64,000 bases of DNA from Pyronema omphalodes (Eukaryota > Ascomycota > Pezizomycetes > Pezizales > Pyronemataceae), in NCBI GenBank assembly GCA_024516155.1, contig JAJJXM010000016.1:620001-684000 (forward strand), written 5' to 3'. Below the pieces are notes generated by a model, which was not told the origin of the DNA, ran no database searches, and saw only the letters and a program-made list of their open reading frames with translations. This document shows, piece by piece, positions 22,856 to 35,561 of the stretch (positions are counted from its first letter, which is position 1; the number at the start of each line of letters is the position of its first letter). A program made the translations under genes and the position numbers.

Positions 22856-23889
22856 TTGTCCCAGCTCGATTGAAGTAAATTCATTGGCACTTTCGTCTTT
22901 GATACGCATCTTGTCGCGCTGAACGAGTGTTTTTTTTTTGGTTTCGAGGATTTTGGCGGGGAGTTGTGAGAGTTTTGGTGGGTGCTGGTTTTCGTACGAA
23001 AGTTCTCATAGTGGCGAAATTGGTCGCACGGAAAATGGTCTCTCACGGCAACTGAAACGGATGACGTTTCTCGCAGCTTCGCGGAGATACCTTCCGTGAA
23101 GTCTGGAGCCCGGAAGCTTCGTAACTCATTGCAGAATTGTGAAAGCGTGCTGTGGAACTACGCGATGGAATGTATATAATTCTATGATGAACGTGATTTT
23201 ATTTGTTTCAACATCTCAAAAATTTAACTCTATAAAATGAAGTAGTCCCTCGAGCATATATCTGGCTGCGGTTCCGGAAGGCGGATCTGTGCGTCTGGCA
23301 TCGCCTCGAGTCATGGTAACGTGTTATTAGGGCAGTCTGGACTATTTGACAGCCCACCTACGATGGTGTTATGAGCACAAGTTTATATATGGTGAGAATA
23401 CTTGAGAATCACGGGATGATTTATTTATGTATGTGATTGAATTATTACACAAGAAGCGGTAAGCGGCTAATCACGAGTGATCTCGCACGATTGCTCTCCC
23501 AGTGCGCGGGTGATTTTTGATGAGTGAGTATCACGTTGTTTCATAAAATATCACCCTTTTTGGTAGTGATGGGCCATGATTATCGCGGGAACCTCACCCT
23601 TTCTTTCCGTTTCCAGACGGATTGTATGAGTTGAGGAAATTAGGAGGCCTCACTAGATGCCTTGAACTACGCGGACATTATTTAAACTTCTTTTGGCCTA
23701 TACTGGCCTGCATTAGCCTCGGTCAGCATATAATTGAAAATAAATAAGCGAGCGACTTCGCCTTTATCGACTTCATCTCGCGCCTATGATTCACCACAAT
23801 AAACCCCATTCTCTGCATTCTGATATCTCACCAACCAATATCCATATGTCGCAACCCCCCATCTCTTCTCAAAACTTTCGTAACGTCTA
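22856..23889. other. Intergenic region, no gene seen
   Basis: This is the upstream region of the minus-strand membrane protein gene and the downstream region of the next minus-strand frame. The only frames are short. GTGATNNT-like words recur around 23470-23570 without a clear period. Confidence 0.5.
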
Positions 23890-24366
23890 TCAAATATCAA
23901 ATTCAGATTCAATACAAACGTCTCCAGCCCCCAACACCGTTTCATCCTTCTTACTCGCATCCTTAAAGTGGCCCTCATCCAATTCCAGAGTCTCAAAGTC
24001 CTTATTACTCATTGGCACCGGATGCTGTGAGTCGTCTCTATACCTGATATGGGTAGGACAAGGACAAGGCCGTTCATGCGGGGGTTTTTGTCGACTGTTA
24101 CGGCGATGTAAGGAGTCCATATTGGTATGCTGGTGACCATCGTGACCAGAATGCTCGAAACTTCTGATGCTGGAATTCCTGGAATTGTAGGTCTCGGTAT
24201 ACCATGTATGTGTGGAATTTCCAGAGAATCTGGTATGTACACCTTCCGCTTGGTGTCCTGAGACGGAAAAAGACATTGGATGAGGAGGGTTCTTCCGGTT
24301 GTTCATGTTTGATTCAGAGGAGTCCAGTGATGTGTTCGGCTTGGGTGAAGGTTTCGGATGAGACAT
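23890..24366 (-). CDS. Possible small soluble protein, unknown
   Basis: A single-exon frame of 158 aa, polar and rich in His, Ser, Asn and Pro. It ends in an acidic, protein-like stretch with LELDEGHFKDASKKDE and ESEFDI. There is no signal peptide, membrane span or known domain. An overlapping frame upstream (24303-24584) could contribute an N-terminal exon, but no normal-sized intron links them. I include it because the C-terminal composition is unlike random translation. It could still be chance. Confidence 0.4.
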   Translation of the reverse strand: MSHPKPSPKPNTSLDSSESNMNNRKNPPHPMSFSVSGHQAEGVHTRFSGNSTHTWYTETYNSRNSSIRSFEHSGHDGHQHTNMDSLHRRNSRQKPPHERPCPCPTHIRYRDDSQHPVPMSNKDFETLELDEGHFKDASKKDETVLGAGDVCIESEFDI

Positions 24367-27300
24367 CTGTCAAGGTGGATCGCCGATGATGAACTATGGT
24401 CTACCCTGAATCGAGATATAGTATCTGTGGTTGCGCTGTCGTTGATCGGTGTTGTCTGTGATTTGTGATGTGTTGTATCCGGGTATGTGTTAACCGCAGC
24501 GTATCTAAGTGCTGTTTTCGATAAATGGCAAGTTGGAGTGTTTAGAGTAAGGGATAATATGGTTTCTGAAGGAATGCATTTCACTATGTGATGTGTGTAG
24601 GAAAACAGAACGGAAGTAAGGGGAGGAGAAAGAATCAGGATGCAAGATATGAGTGCAGATTGTGATGCGGGCTAAGTATTCGGGTAGCGGTGACGTATGA
24701 CGGTAAGTACGCACCATAGGAGTCGGTTGAGCTTGCTTTTGCCGGCTTGGATATTAGGGATCCGGGTTTTACAGCTTTCTACGGCTACATACACCTATCA
24801 CCCTTCAATTCAAAGTCAGAAAATCAAAACCGGCGGCAACCAACTCTACCACCCCTGTGATCCAACTTACCCGGTGCTCAGATGGAATTCTCTTTTGTGC
24901 GTCAGTCGCTTCATATAAGAATGACTAAGCGTCCGAAAAGGGAAATATGTGTGATATAAGTGTTTACTGAATTATCTATCGAAAGTTAATCAAACCTGTA
25001 AATACGATAGTCTATATCTAACACTCAGTAATAAAAATGCTCAGATTGATTATTATCCTAGATATCTTTTATAGTAGTCGCAGGACTGCGATTCTGCTAA
25101 TAAAATCCAATGTTTTCATCGCAAAAAATAAAAACAAGCTTGTGTACTTCGGTGCATTGGGGCTACAGACTTAGAACCCTTCCGATCCTTCGGTACATCG
25201 GGTGACTAACCAACCCGATTGCCCTTTAAGTGTGAGATCACGGCAAGTCACGAGCAGCATCAAAGCTTATCACTTCATCACGAGGTTTCGGCGGGGTTTA
25301 AGCGCGGTAAGGTTCTTTGAGGCTTCGAACTTGTCCGTGTTCACAGAATTTCACGCGACCTGAAGCGCCAATCTCCGGCTAACGATGGCTTTAGTGTTTC
25401 TAGCTAGCAGCGTTAGGCCAATTAGGGCCAGGGTACGCGGCAACCATTAAACACTCATCTACTGGTCTACCTATCACCTCATCGAATCAAGAGAAGGATA
25501 ATCAAACGCATCTCATCGCAGGACATCTCTGTGTGATGAAGCAAACGCCAAACGCCATCATGTTCGCGTTGCTATCACGTGTGCATCTTCGGGATCTCGG
25601 CGACGACTGATGAAGTCTGGTAAAGAGAGCTTGTCAAAGACTGGATAGTCCGAGGAGCATCGGTATTCAAAGGGCATCTATGTACAAGTCAGCGCGTTTT
25701 ACGCGCTCACAACAGGTGACCATTCCATCTCTAATCCATCATATGATTCGGTCCCTTTCATCCCTGTTAATAACCTCGCACATCTCCGCCGGCCGGTGTA
25801 TGACGTAGATGGATTGGGGTGGATTGGATGGATCAATGCCGGTTATGGATATGGTATGTATTCAGCTCATATTTCGACGCGATAAATTAACCGCCTCGCA
25901 TAAGTGCTCCCGTGTTGTTTCAGGATGTAAAATTTCATCCAATCACTTTTTGATTTTTGTTTAATCATAGCCCGGTTTAACTTTTTTTGTCGGATCTTTC
26001 GGACTTGGTCGGATGAATTTCGTTTGACTCGTTTAACTTGAATCATAATCTTATGAATTCACCGAAATAAATAGGTATGTAAACAGCGGGAAAGAAATTT
26101 GTTTACTATACCCCACATTTGCTGACATTTCATATAAACCTCGGGAACGGTGGGCTGATAATAAGCCAAGTGTTAATCCACAATATCCCCGCTTCAAAAC
26201 AAAAACAATCTCGCTAAATAAACATATCCGTATTTCCCGCGTCCAGCTTTCCGCGACAGCGGGTAATTTCAATCTCCTTCCGTAAGCGAAACATATGCCT
26301 CACCGTTATCAATTCCAGTCCGTTCGTTTTAGATCAGCCGCGCGCCTCGTTACGTGCAGTTTCTTATTTGTTTATCCCACTATCAAACTATGGAAAAAAA
26401 TAAAAACAAAAATATCCAAATTTCTATTAATGTACAACTGTACATCATACTCAGTTTCATTATGTTTCACCGGATCGATGGATCACTGGATCACGCCACC
26501 CGTTTGATGGCTTATGGCTGCGATTATGTCCTACTCCTGCCTGGTAACCTGGGTTTCCCCCACAGATACCCCTCAGTTTGACGCAGGCCAGCACAACGCA
26601 GCCCAACACGACATACGCAACGCAATGCGGTGCCATGCGATGTAGTATGTAGCATGTAGGATATGGTTGAGATATGATGCGTCGTGTTTGAGTGAGGGGT
26701 TAAGGTTATGGTCTCAGGCATGGACAGAAGAAGGTAAATGTTACGCAGAGATCGGCCCTTGCGAAGTCTGCGAGGTCTGCAAGGCCTGCAAGGTCGTAAG
26801 GTTGCAGGATTGACAACGCGACGATCACGATCACATGTATATGGATGAAAGAAAGAAAGTAAGCATGAAAACTCGAAATTTTGATTTTTTGTTTTGTCTC
26901 GGCGTACTTTCTGGTTTGTTTTTTCTGTAAGTTTTGTGTCGAAAGTTGCGTAGCTTTTCTGTCATAGGGGTTTCCAGGCGGAAAATAAGGCAGTGTATAG
27001 TGCCCTAATATCTCTACAGAGGCTTAGAAACCATAGTTTGAAAGCATCCCATCTGTATCTTTTTATGTCTCATTTCTTCAAATCCTTTTTGTATCATCTT
27101 AATGCACTTCAAATTCCATAATTCCAGTACTTCCAAGATTTCAAGCTTCTCAACCAGTATCAACCCAAAAGATCCGATACTTCAATACCTCAATGCGCCA
27201 ATACCCAACCCCCAATCCTCTAACATCCAATCCATCTATAACCAGTCACATAAACTACATCAACCACCTCCACTTTATACACTTCAACATACTTTTTACC

Positions 27301-30277
27301 CTGATTACATATGCATAACACCCACTCCATTATGCTTAACATCGCATATCCATATGCACATATATAAAGCAGCACATTATGCATATCCCACCGTTATATG
27401 TATATGTACATAGAATTGATTTTTACATATTCGGTAAATACCATGTTTCAGAATACAAAACCCCCCGTGAAACATGGCATAAATGTGCATGAAAATGTGC
27501 ATGAAAATGAAAATGAAAATCAAATAGTCTCTGTTTGTCTTGTATTGTCTTGGTATCTGTTTCATTTATTTGTCTTGTATTGTCTCGTTTATTTGTCTCG
27601 TTATTTGTCTTGGTCCCTACTGCCTCGTTTATTTCTGCACGTCTCTGTCTATCTCGTTTATTTATGCTTGTCTCAGTTATCTGTATCTGTCTCTAGCAGA
27701 GTATCTATGGCTGTCTTGGTCCTCGGATGCTCTCGTTTATTTATGCCTGTCGGTCTCATTTGTCTGTCTTGGTCTTGGTTTCTGTACCTCTTTATGGTTT
27801 GGTCTCTGTAGATGGCTTGGGGTTTGTCTCGGTCTCTATATGTCTTGTTTGGTTATCTTTACAACAATATCTAGCATCCGTAATAAACAGTCATACCCAT
27901 TATTAGCATAGAGCATAGACCATAGACCATAGACCATAGACCATAGACCATAGACCATAGACCATAGACCATAGACCATAGACCATAGACCATAGACCAT
28001 AGACCATAGACCATAGACCATAGACCATAGACCATAGACCATAGACCATAGACCATAGACCATAGACCATAGACCATAGACCATAGACCATAGACCATAG
28101 ACCATAGACCATAGACCATAGACCATAAGACCATAGACCATAGACCATAGCAACATAGCAACACAAAAACAAGGGTATATGTAGTAACATTACAACATCA
28201 ACCCAGAAACAAATAAACAAATAAACAAATCAACTCAGATATATCAAATATCATACATCAAATATCTTCTTACGCCAGAAGCCATACCGTTATATACAAA
28301 ATCCTACCATAAAGCTCAATATTTCATCTACCAAAGTTCTGAAACGAATTTGCAGCTGTAGGGGCTTGCTGTGTTGTGTTATGCTGTATTATACTATCCT
28401 TTCCTTTCCTTTGCTATATCAGCTTATCAACTTATCATTTCCTATATCAACTTGTCATTTCCTATATCACCCCATACTATATCATCCCATGCTATTATAT
28501 ATCGTCATATAAGACTATCATATACTATCATATACGATTCAATCCAGTGTTATACTATATCATGCTATGATATAGTATACCCCGGTGTTGATGTACTGAT
28601 GTGGTGATATATTGGTGTAGTGATGTAGTGATGTATTGATTGATCTAATGATATGTAACTGATGTAACTGATTTAGCAATGTAACTGATCTAGCGATGTA
28701 ACTGATGTACTCCACTGATATACCTACACAACACTCCATCACCAAGACGTAATCACGAGATCTTTCATAGCCGTACATAACCCCATATCTCACACGTATC
28801 CCACCCCATACCATATGCGGCCCATCTCCCATTTCCATCCCCCTAATTCAACCAATCTCATCACATCACATGCAAATCACCAAAGCACAAATCATAATTT
28901 TAAAACATTATCATTATTACAACAACATTACACCCATACGGGTCATAAAAAAAGTGAGGACTATTTAGCGGATTTTTCCCTGGTAGTGTAAGCGTATCCC
29001 TCTCCCCACATCCCCTCCCCTCATCCCCTCATCCCCTGCCCCTCATCCCCGCTACCACCACCATTTCCAAACCCGCCATAATTACGATAAAAAGAATTTA
29101 AGACATGATACCAAAAAATCGAAAAGCAGCAGCAGCAGCAACAAAAAAAAAACATGCAAAATACAATCAAAAAAAAAGAGATGACAATGGACATGACATG
29201 ACAACAAAAAAAAAAACAAAAAAAAACAAATACAATGACAAATAAAAGCAAAAAAGCAACGAATAAAAGCAAAAAAAAACAAAAAGGAAAAATAAAAAGC
29301 AGACAAAAAATGCAACACACTCGTTATCCTACAACCGTTCAGTTGTTTTCTGACCTCGACTTCAACTTTCGACTTCGACTTTTTCCTTCCTCCACTTTCA
29401 CCATTAATTTCTGTAAGCTTTCCAGCTTTCCAGATTTCCAACATTCATCAACTCCGCCTGTTGATTACTGCATCTCCATATCCACCATGTCAAAGGGATT
29501 CAAGTGCCAACCACTTCCGCCCAGGAAAAACCAAAACAACATAAAAAAAAGCATCATCTCATCATAAGAATATCAGTTGAAGAAGTATCGCAGTCGTAAC
29601 ATCATTAAAATTCGTAGTAGTAGTGATTTGGTTTCCCTTTAGCGTCAGCTGGTTAGTTTCGTGCTTATTTGTTGTATGTATTGTAAAGACTGTTTCATAG
29701 TTGGTTGATCCTAATTTGCTGTGTGTGTCGTTCGTATGTGTATGCCTTGTCGGCGTCGTTAAAGTTGGTATGTAAGTTGCTTCGCCGATATCATAAATCC
29801 TTCATCCTTCATCCCTTCATCCCATCATTTACCAAATAAACATTCAATCCGCCACCTAAATCCAAACCATCCTCCACCCAAACCACCAGGTCCCCAAAAC
29901 CGGCATGATAAACGCTCCTTAAACAAACGCAAATGGAATCAAAGAGGCAAAAAAAAAGCAAAAGCAGAGAACATCAACAAAAAAACAGAAAAAAACAAAA
30001 GAAAAATAAATCAAGAAAGATAAAAATTAACCCCAATGACTCCAATCCATTGTTGTAGTCCCAAAATGCCGCCTGGTATCTCCATATCGCCAAACGAAAA
30101 GAAACCTCCCCACACCTCCCCCTTCCTATTCCTAAGTTCATTAGTCAGTCTCCTTCGTCCCCCTTATTCTCCTCATAAATATCCTCTCATGCTAGCTCCT
30201 AGCATGCCTCCGCCGCGGCCTATCTGCTGCTTCTCAGATTCGCATTTTCAGGGCCCAGCTTTTGGTATCAAGCCTTA
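24367..30277. other. 5.9-kb gene-poor region
   Basis: I find no supportable gene. It contains GTCTCGTTTATTTGTCT-like runs at 27520-27840, the CCATAGA array at 27914-28150, short GATGTA runs at 28580-28700 and A-rich sequence at 29140-30020. The final part is probably the 3' untranslated region of the zinc-finger gene. Confidence 0.6.
27914..28150. repeat. (CATAGAC)n minisatellite, about 34 copies of 7 bp
   Basis: An almost perfect head-to-tail array with one single-base insertion (CCATAAGACC) near 28127. Because 7 is not a multiple of 3 and the unit lacks stops on the minus strand, all three minus frames are open and encode the same heptapeptide cycle YGLWSMV. These are not genes. Confidence 0.97.
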
Positions 30278-32427
30278 TTAAGCACTCTGTCCGCCCTGGT
30301 TCAACAACTCGGGCTTTATGTAACATCCCTGTTGCAAAATGCCCGGATCTCTCTCCAGAGTAGTAAGTCCCGGGGTCACAAGTCCTGAAAAAAGGTTCAT
30401 TGTTTCCATGCTTAAATCCTGACTGAACATGAAATCCTGATCATTGTAGTCTCCTGAAAAGTGGTTGTCATGTTCCTGGTGGTTCTGGTGGTTCTGTTGG
30501 CCTTGCTGAGGGTGTCCTGCCTTAGATGCTGGGCGAGATAGTCCAAAATCAGTGAAGTCCAAGTCAATATCCCGTGGAACGTAGGAATCGCTGTCCAATC
30601 CCTCATCAAAGCTGGAAGAGGATCCATAGTTGTTCATTCCTCGCTTCTGGTTGTCTCCGAGATGAAGGTTACCATCAAGCTTGGTAGTGAACTCGTAGAA
30701 TCCCTGCGCAGGAGAGGTGGGAGGAGAGTAATCGCTAGCGTCCAATGGCGGGGGAAGAGAATCAGGGGTTTCCTCCTTCAAGCTTCTGCTGGGGGTACCA
30801 TAGAGTTCAAAACCAGGGGTAGAGGGAGGAGTGGCGACAATATTGTCCAAGTCGAGGTTATCCAAAAAAGGAGAGCGAGGGTCAGAAACTTCAGAGCCGA
30901 AAGATGAGAAGGAGGAGTGACTGGAGCTGGGAGATTTAGCGTCGGAGTCCAATGGGGAGATAAAGTTCGGGTCGAAGTTTTCAGAAGATTCGAAGCTGTC
31001 GGCGCTCTCGGTTCCCTCGGTTGCTTCAGTTCCCTCGCTACCGGCACGGAGGTCGTGATCTTCAGCGCCCTCGGCACCCTCAGATCCCTCGGGTCCTTCA
31101 GAAACTTCGGGGAGAGGCTTCTTCCTAGGACGTCCGCGCTTCGCAACTTTCTTAACCGCTCCAGCAAAAGCTCCAATACACATTCCCCTCTGCCTGTGTC
31201 TAGTAAGTGCATCATGTCTAGCGAAGGTATTTCCGCAAGCACAAGGGTAAGGTTTAATTCCGGTATGAATCTTTGAGTGGCGCTTAAGGTCATGTTGTCT
31301 AACAAAGCATTTTTTACAAACATCGCATCTGTACTGACGATCTCCAAGATGAGTTTGGACATGAGATTTAATATTCTCCTTGCGGCCGAATCGTTTTTCA
31401 CACTCAGGAAATTTGCAGACCCATTTTCCGTCTGGGCCCTCAGGTCCAGAGATATAGGAGGCGATGTCTTCCATGCTGATACCGGTGGCCTTTGGTCCAA
31501 GAGGCTTGGGAGTGGCTTCGGAACCAGCAAGGTCGAAGGTACCACTCTCTGTCATGTGAAGCTCGTGGAAGGATTCTTCGGATACCGGGGACATGCTGTC
31601 GTACATTGAAGGGTGTTGGAGCACTGCAGGCTGTTGACCCTGGAAGTTCATTTGCATTGTCTCGGTTCTCTGGGCATTGGGGTAGAGCTGATGGTCTTGG
31701 TGATGGTTACTGAGTGGCATGTTCAAGGTGGCTAGGTTGATGTAGTTGCGTTCTAATGGTGCCATGTCGAAAATACTATGAGTTGGAACAGACATAGTAC
31801 GACGGTGTTCCATTGCGAAACCGTTAGAGCCAGAGGCACGACGCATCATAGGCACCGTAGAGTGCCCCATATTCTCAAAAGAAAACAAATCCTCAAATCC
31901 AGCGTCTTCCTGGGCAGAATGCATAAAGTCCGGGAACTTGTTTTGAACGGTATCCTCTGTTGAAAGTTTCATGTTAGCAAACTTTGGTCCCGAGGTAATA
32001 GGTCTCACTGAGACATACTAGCTTCTAACGGAAGCGACGGCTTTGCAGGTTTCGCAGGCAACGATGGGAAAACAAATGTGTTTAATTCATCAGCATTAGG
32101 TTGTAGTTGACGATCACCCTGTGTAGCCATCGCATCATTTCCCACTTTCGTTGCATTGTTTTGATAAAACTTAAAGTCGCAGTGTTGCTGCATACCCCCC
32201 TGGGCAGCGGCCATCAGAAAATTGTCGGGCACAGATTGATTTCTACGGTGGGAAGGTCTGCGAGACTGTGTAGCACTTGGAGGGGACATAGGACGGGAGA
32301 CAATAGGACGTTGAACTCTTCGCTGAGGATCTTGTTTTGCAGCGAGGAGGGTGTTTTCGGTTGTAGCATTGCTAAGTCGCCGTTGTTTTTGTGCTTGTCC
32401 TTGCATTCGATTGTTGGGCGACTGCAT
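30278..32427 (-). CDS. Swi5/Ace2-like C2H2 zinc-finger transcription factor
   Basis: Exons are 32019-32427 and 30278-31956. The 62-bp intron has a GTATGT donor, a GCTAAC branch site and a CAG acceptor; splicing gives 695 aa. Three zinc fingers lie at about residues 317-396. The first two are C2H2 (CKFPECEKRF..., CDVCKKCFVRQHDLKRH) and the third starts CACGNTFARHDALTRH, the atypical short finger typical of yeast Swi5 and Ace2. A basic AT-hook-like GRPRKKP follows. The N-terminal part is Gln/Asn/Pro-rich and the C-terminal half is acidic and Ser/Pro-rich, typical of activation and CDK-regulated segments. Swi5/Ace2 factors drive late-mitotic and cell-separation genes. The exact targets here are unknown. 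Confidence 0.9.
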
Positions 32428-35400
32428 CTTGGATGTCTTTTTTTTTTATCCAGTCGACTGACTTCTATGGTATGCGATAACCCTTTTGTCCTGCAACTAA
32501 AAGCGCAGCCATTGCTGTTAGTCCCCCGGATCTCACATCGTCGCCGAAGAAAAAAAAAAGGGACGAATCCGCGGAATCGGTTACCTGAATCAAGGCGAGG
32601 ACGTGCCGACGCGGCGTGTGCCAGTAGCTATTGAACGCGACAGCAAGCTTTTTGGTTCCCGACTTGTGGTTTCGATGCTAAGGTAGGTTTTCGCGGGTGT
32701 GGTGACGAGTTGCAGCTCGGGCGACGACAAACTTTGAATGAAGCGATTCAGAAGTGGTGTTTATCGGTCTGCTATTGTATGTGTGATTCAAAGCCGTGTC
32801 GTGTTTTGAAGACGCGAACTGAAAAACGCAATTCAAGCTAAGGCACCTTAAAGAAATTGGCAATCGCTGCAAGGGAACATAGAAAGGAAGAGGGGTGAGT
32901 GATGATTTCGTGAAGGCGTGAATATGGTGTAGTATGGTCTGGGAGGTATGGTATGGGTTGGGGATTAGGTACGGGGTGCAGCGGGCAGTATGGGTCGACA
33001 ATACAATAGCGGAAGCTCCCTCTTTGCAGCATTAGCGGTTGTTGTTTTCGGAATGTTGGGTTGCCATGGCAACGATGGTGGAGAGTCTGTTAGTGACCCG
33101 CGTTAGTCTTGGCGAAGCGTGTGAAGCCTGAGAAGCCTGGCACAGTAGTCGGACAAAGACAGGGGAGAAATGCGCGAAGCTGAGGCAACTCACAATCCTC
33201 CCTAACCCTTTCTTTACTCGTTCCACTGTGAATGCCCAACCTAACCCCCTTCTTCTCTTCATCTGGAGCGCAACCAGTTAGACTGGACGATTGTCGAATT
33301 CGAATGAGGTTAGCCACGGGACCAGGGAGAATCGAATCGCAGCGGCGTATGTTGAGTCGATGGTCTAGGGTGGCTTAGCCAGCCTGCAAAGCGTAGCAGA
33401 AGCCGGGGCGAGCATGGAACAGGAACAAATGGGACATGATCGGATGAGACATGGTTGTTGGATGGATAGGACATGCAATTGAGACATGGGACATAAGGGG
33501 AAAGGAAAAAATAAGGGATTTGGAACAGAAGTAAGACTTGACCGTGTTGGTTCGCTTCGCTCAGAGACTCTATTATAACTTGGCTGACCGCTTTCCGGCT
33601 TTTTTCTTCAGCATAATACGTTCTCCTGTTCGCTGCTCAGCATCATCCTTCTCCCGTTCGCTCTTCTGCCCTCCTCCGTGCTCCCGGGTGGAGAAGACCT
33701 AGAACTAAAACCAGTTAGTGGGAGACTACGCGACCTTGGCTTGTTCTCGGGCTTCGTTAGTGCGTGATGCATAGATGCGCTCGTCAGCTTTAGGGACTTT
33801 TGGGAGCAATCGCATCGGCTCAGCATCGGACGAGTCAGCTCGTAAGGTACGCCAAGACAGACTAGGGCAAGAGGGCAAGAGGGCAGAAAGGCAGGAGGAG
33901 GGCTGAAAGGCTTTCAAAGGCTTCTCAGGTCTGGAGGGTTCAAGTCTTCCAAAATCCATAAAAAGATACCACCAAAAGTGCGAATATGTTTCCTCTGGAT
34001 ATAATGTGTTGCTCCAGCACATGATGTTTTACACAAGGCACTTTTTATGAATGTGGAATAACCGAAAAAAAAAATTGGTGTGGGATATCTCTCTATCTTT
34101 CTATCTAAAGCGACTCTTCATAGCCTTGGTTGATATGCATCGATGGTGATAGTCCGGTGCTTCTACTACTGTACATACATATGTACGCACTGCAGCCGTT
34201 GTGGGAGGGGCACCCGGCGAGTGTCAGGGAATGCCAGCCAGCGAGCCCCGGGGCCGGAGAGCCACCTACCAGGCCTGGGGAATACACGCAGAAGAACTAA
34301 CCGAATCTTACCTTCCCCATCGAAATCTCGATTTCTTATGCACTTGTACGGGTATCGTCTATAGATACATATCGTCTGTAGATATCGTCTGTATCGCTGT
34401 AGGGTATCCGGGATTGTTTTGGATAAAATTAATGATGAGTTTCATATTACATCTTCTCTCTCCCTTACTTCACTTCACACAGTTTGTCGCGTCAAAAAAA
34501 CACACATCACGTCTATCCCATCTATCGTAAGCAACTTCGGATAAAGCACACGACTTTTTCCAACGCGTTTGGGGGCACCATATCGTACACACAGATGAAG
34601 AGATGAGGGTAGATCCAGAAGATCCAGAAGATCCAGGGGAGCCTTGGAAGCCCAGAGAACCCAGAGAACCCAGAGAACCCGGGAAGCCCGCAAACATCAA
34701 CCATCCCATCCCATGTAAATCCTACGAATCTCAATCCCAAGAAAAGCAACTCCAACCAGTTCACCCGTACGCATCTCATCATGATGAGACCAGACACGAG
34801 AAGCCAGAAGCCAGAAGCCAGTAGACCAGAAGCAAGAAGCAAGAAGCCAGTAGCACCATAGACGTGGCAGCTGTATGTACATGTGTATGTATGGTATTAC
34901 AGTAGCACCATACATATGCACCCTCTCCTTAGTGTTGGCGGTTATGTACCCGAAGTATGGTAGACATACATTCAGGTTATCCTGCATGGAAGCATGAAAG
35001 AAGACGGCGGTATGGTATGGTATGGTATGGTGCCGAAAAAAAAAATTGTATCTAGATAGAGAGATAGGTACGTACTTGGATGCAATGCAACTACGGGTAT
35101 GGTGATAGATAGATATGTACTTGATTAGCGAAGGTGGTGAGATGGTGCCTTACATCGTTCAGGAACCGGAATTTATTATCGGGTGTTGTGGTATTGTAGT
35201 GTTGTACCATTGTATCACACCATATACATATGTAGCAGCAGTTTCAATCCCCTTTGCTTAGTTTTATCCACTCTGCTCTGCTTTGCACCGGTTTATTTTG
35301 TTGTTATTGTTGCTATGTATGTACTCCGGCACGGTAAAACATACCTCCGAACCCCGAGTCCCCGAGTCCCCGAGTCTCCGAGTCTCCAATCAAAACTGCT

Positions 35401-35545
35401 GTATCCTATGCCACCATATGTCATCACCGGGGTCTCGGAAATAATCCTCGGTCAGTTATGTATTAGTAACGAAAACTCAAAGACACAGCTCATAGATGAT
35501 GTAACCCATCCCCCATGCCTCCTTCCCATAGAATAGAAGCTATGA

Positions 35546-35561
35546 CCCCCCCCCCCCCCCC
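35546..35561. repeat. Poly-C tract, 16 bp
   Basis: An uninterrupted C run in non-coding sequence. Confidence 0.95.

Noticed and set aside
27836..28220. Three overlapping minus frames of about 100 aa (YGLWSMV repeats)
   Set aside because: They are produced by the 7-bp array, which is open in all three frames.
30662..31609. Long plus and minus frames inside the zinc-finger gene
   Set aside because: They are antisense or off-frame shadows of the spliced 695-aa coding sequence.
32005..32018. Stop codon separating the two frames of the Swi5/Ace2-like gene, suggesting two genes or a frameshift
   Set aside because: A normal 62-bp intron (GTATGT, GCTAAC, CAG) removes it and restores phase exactly.
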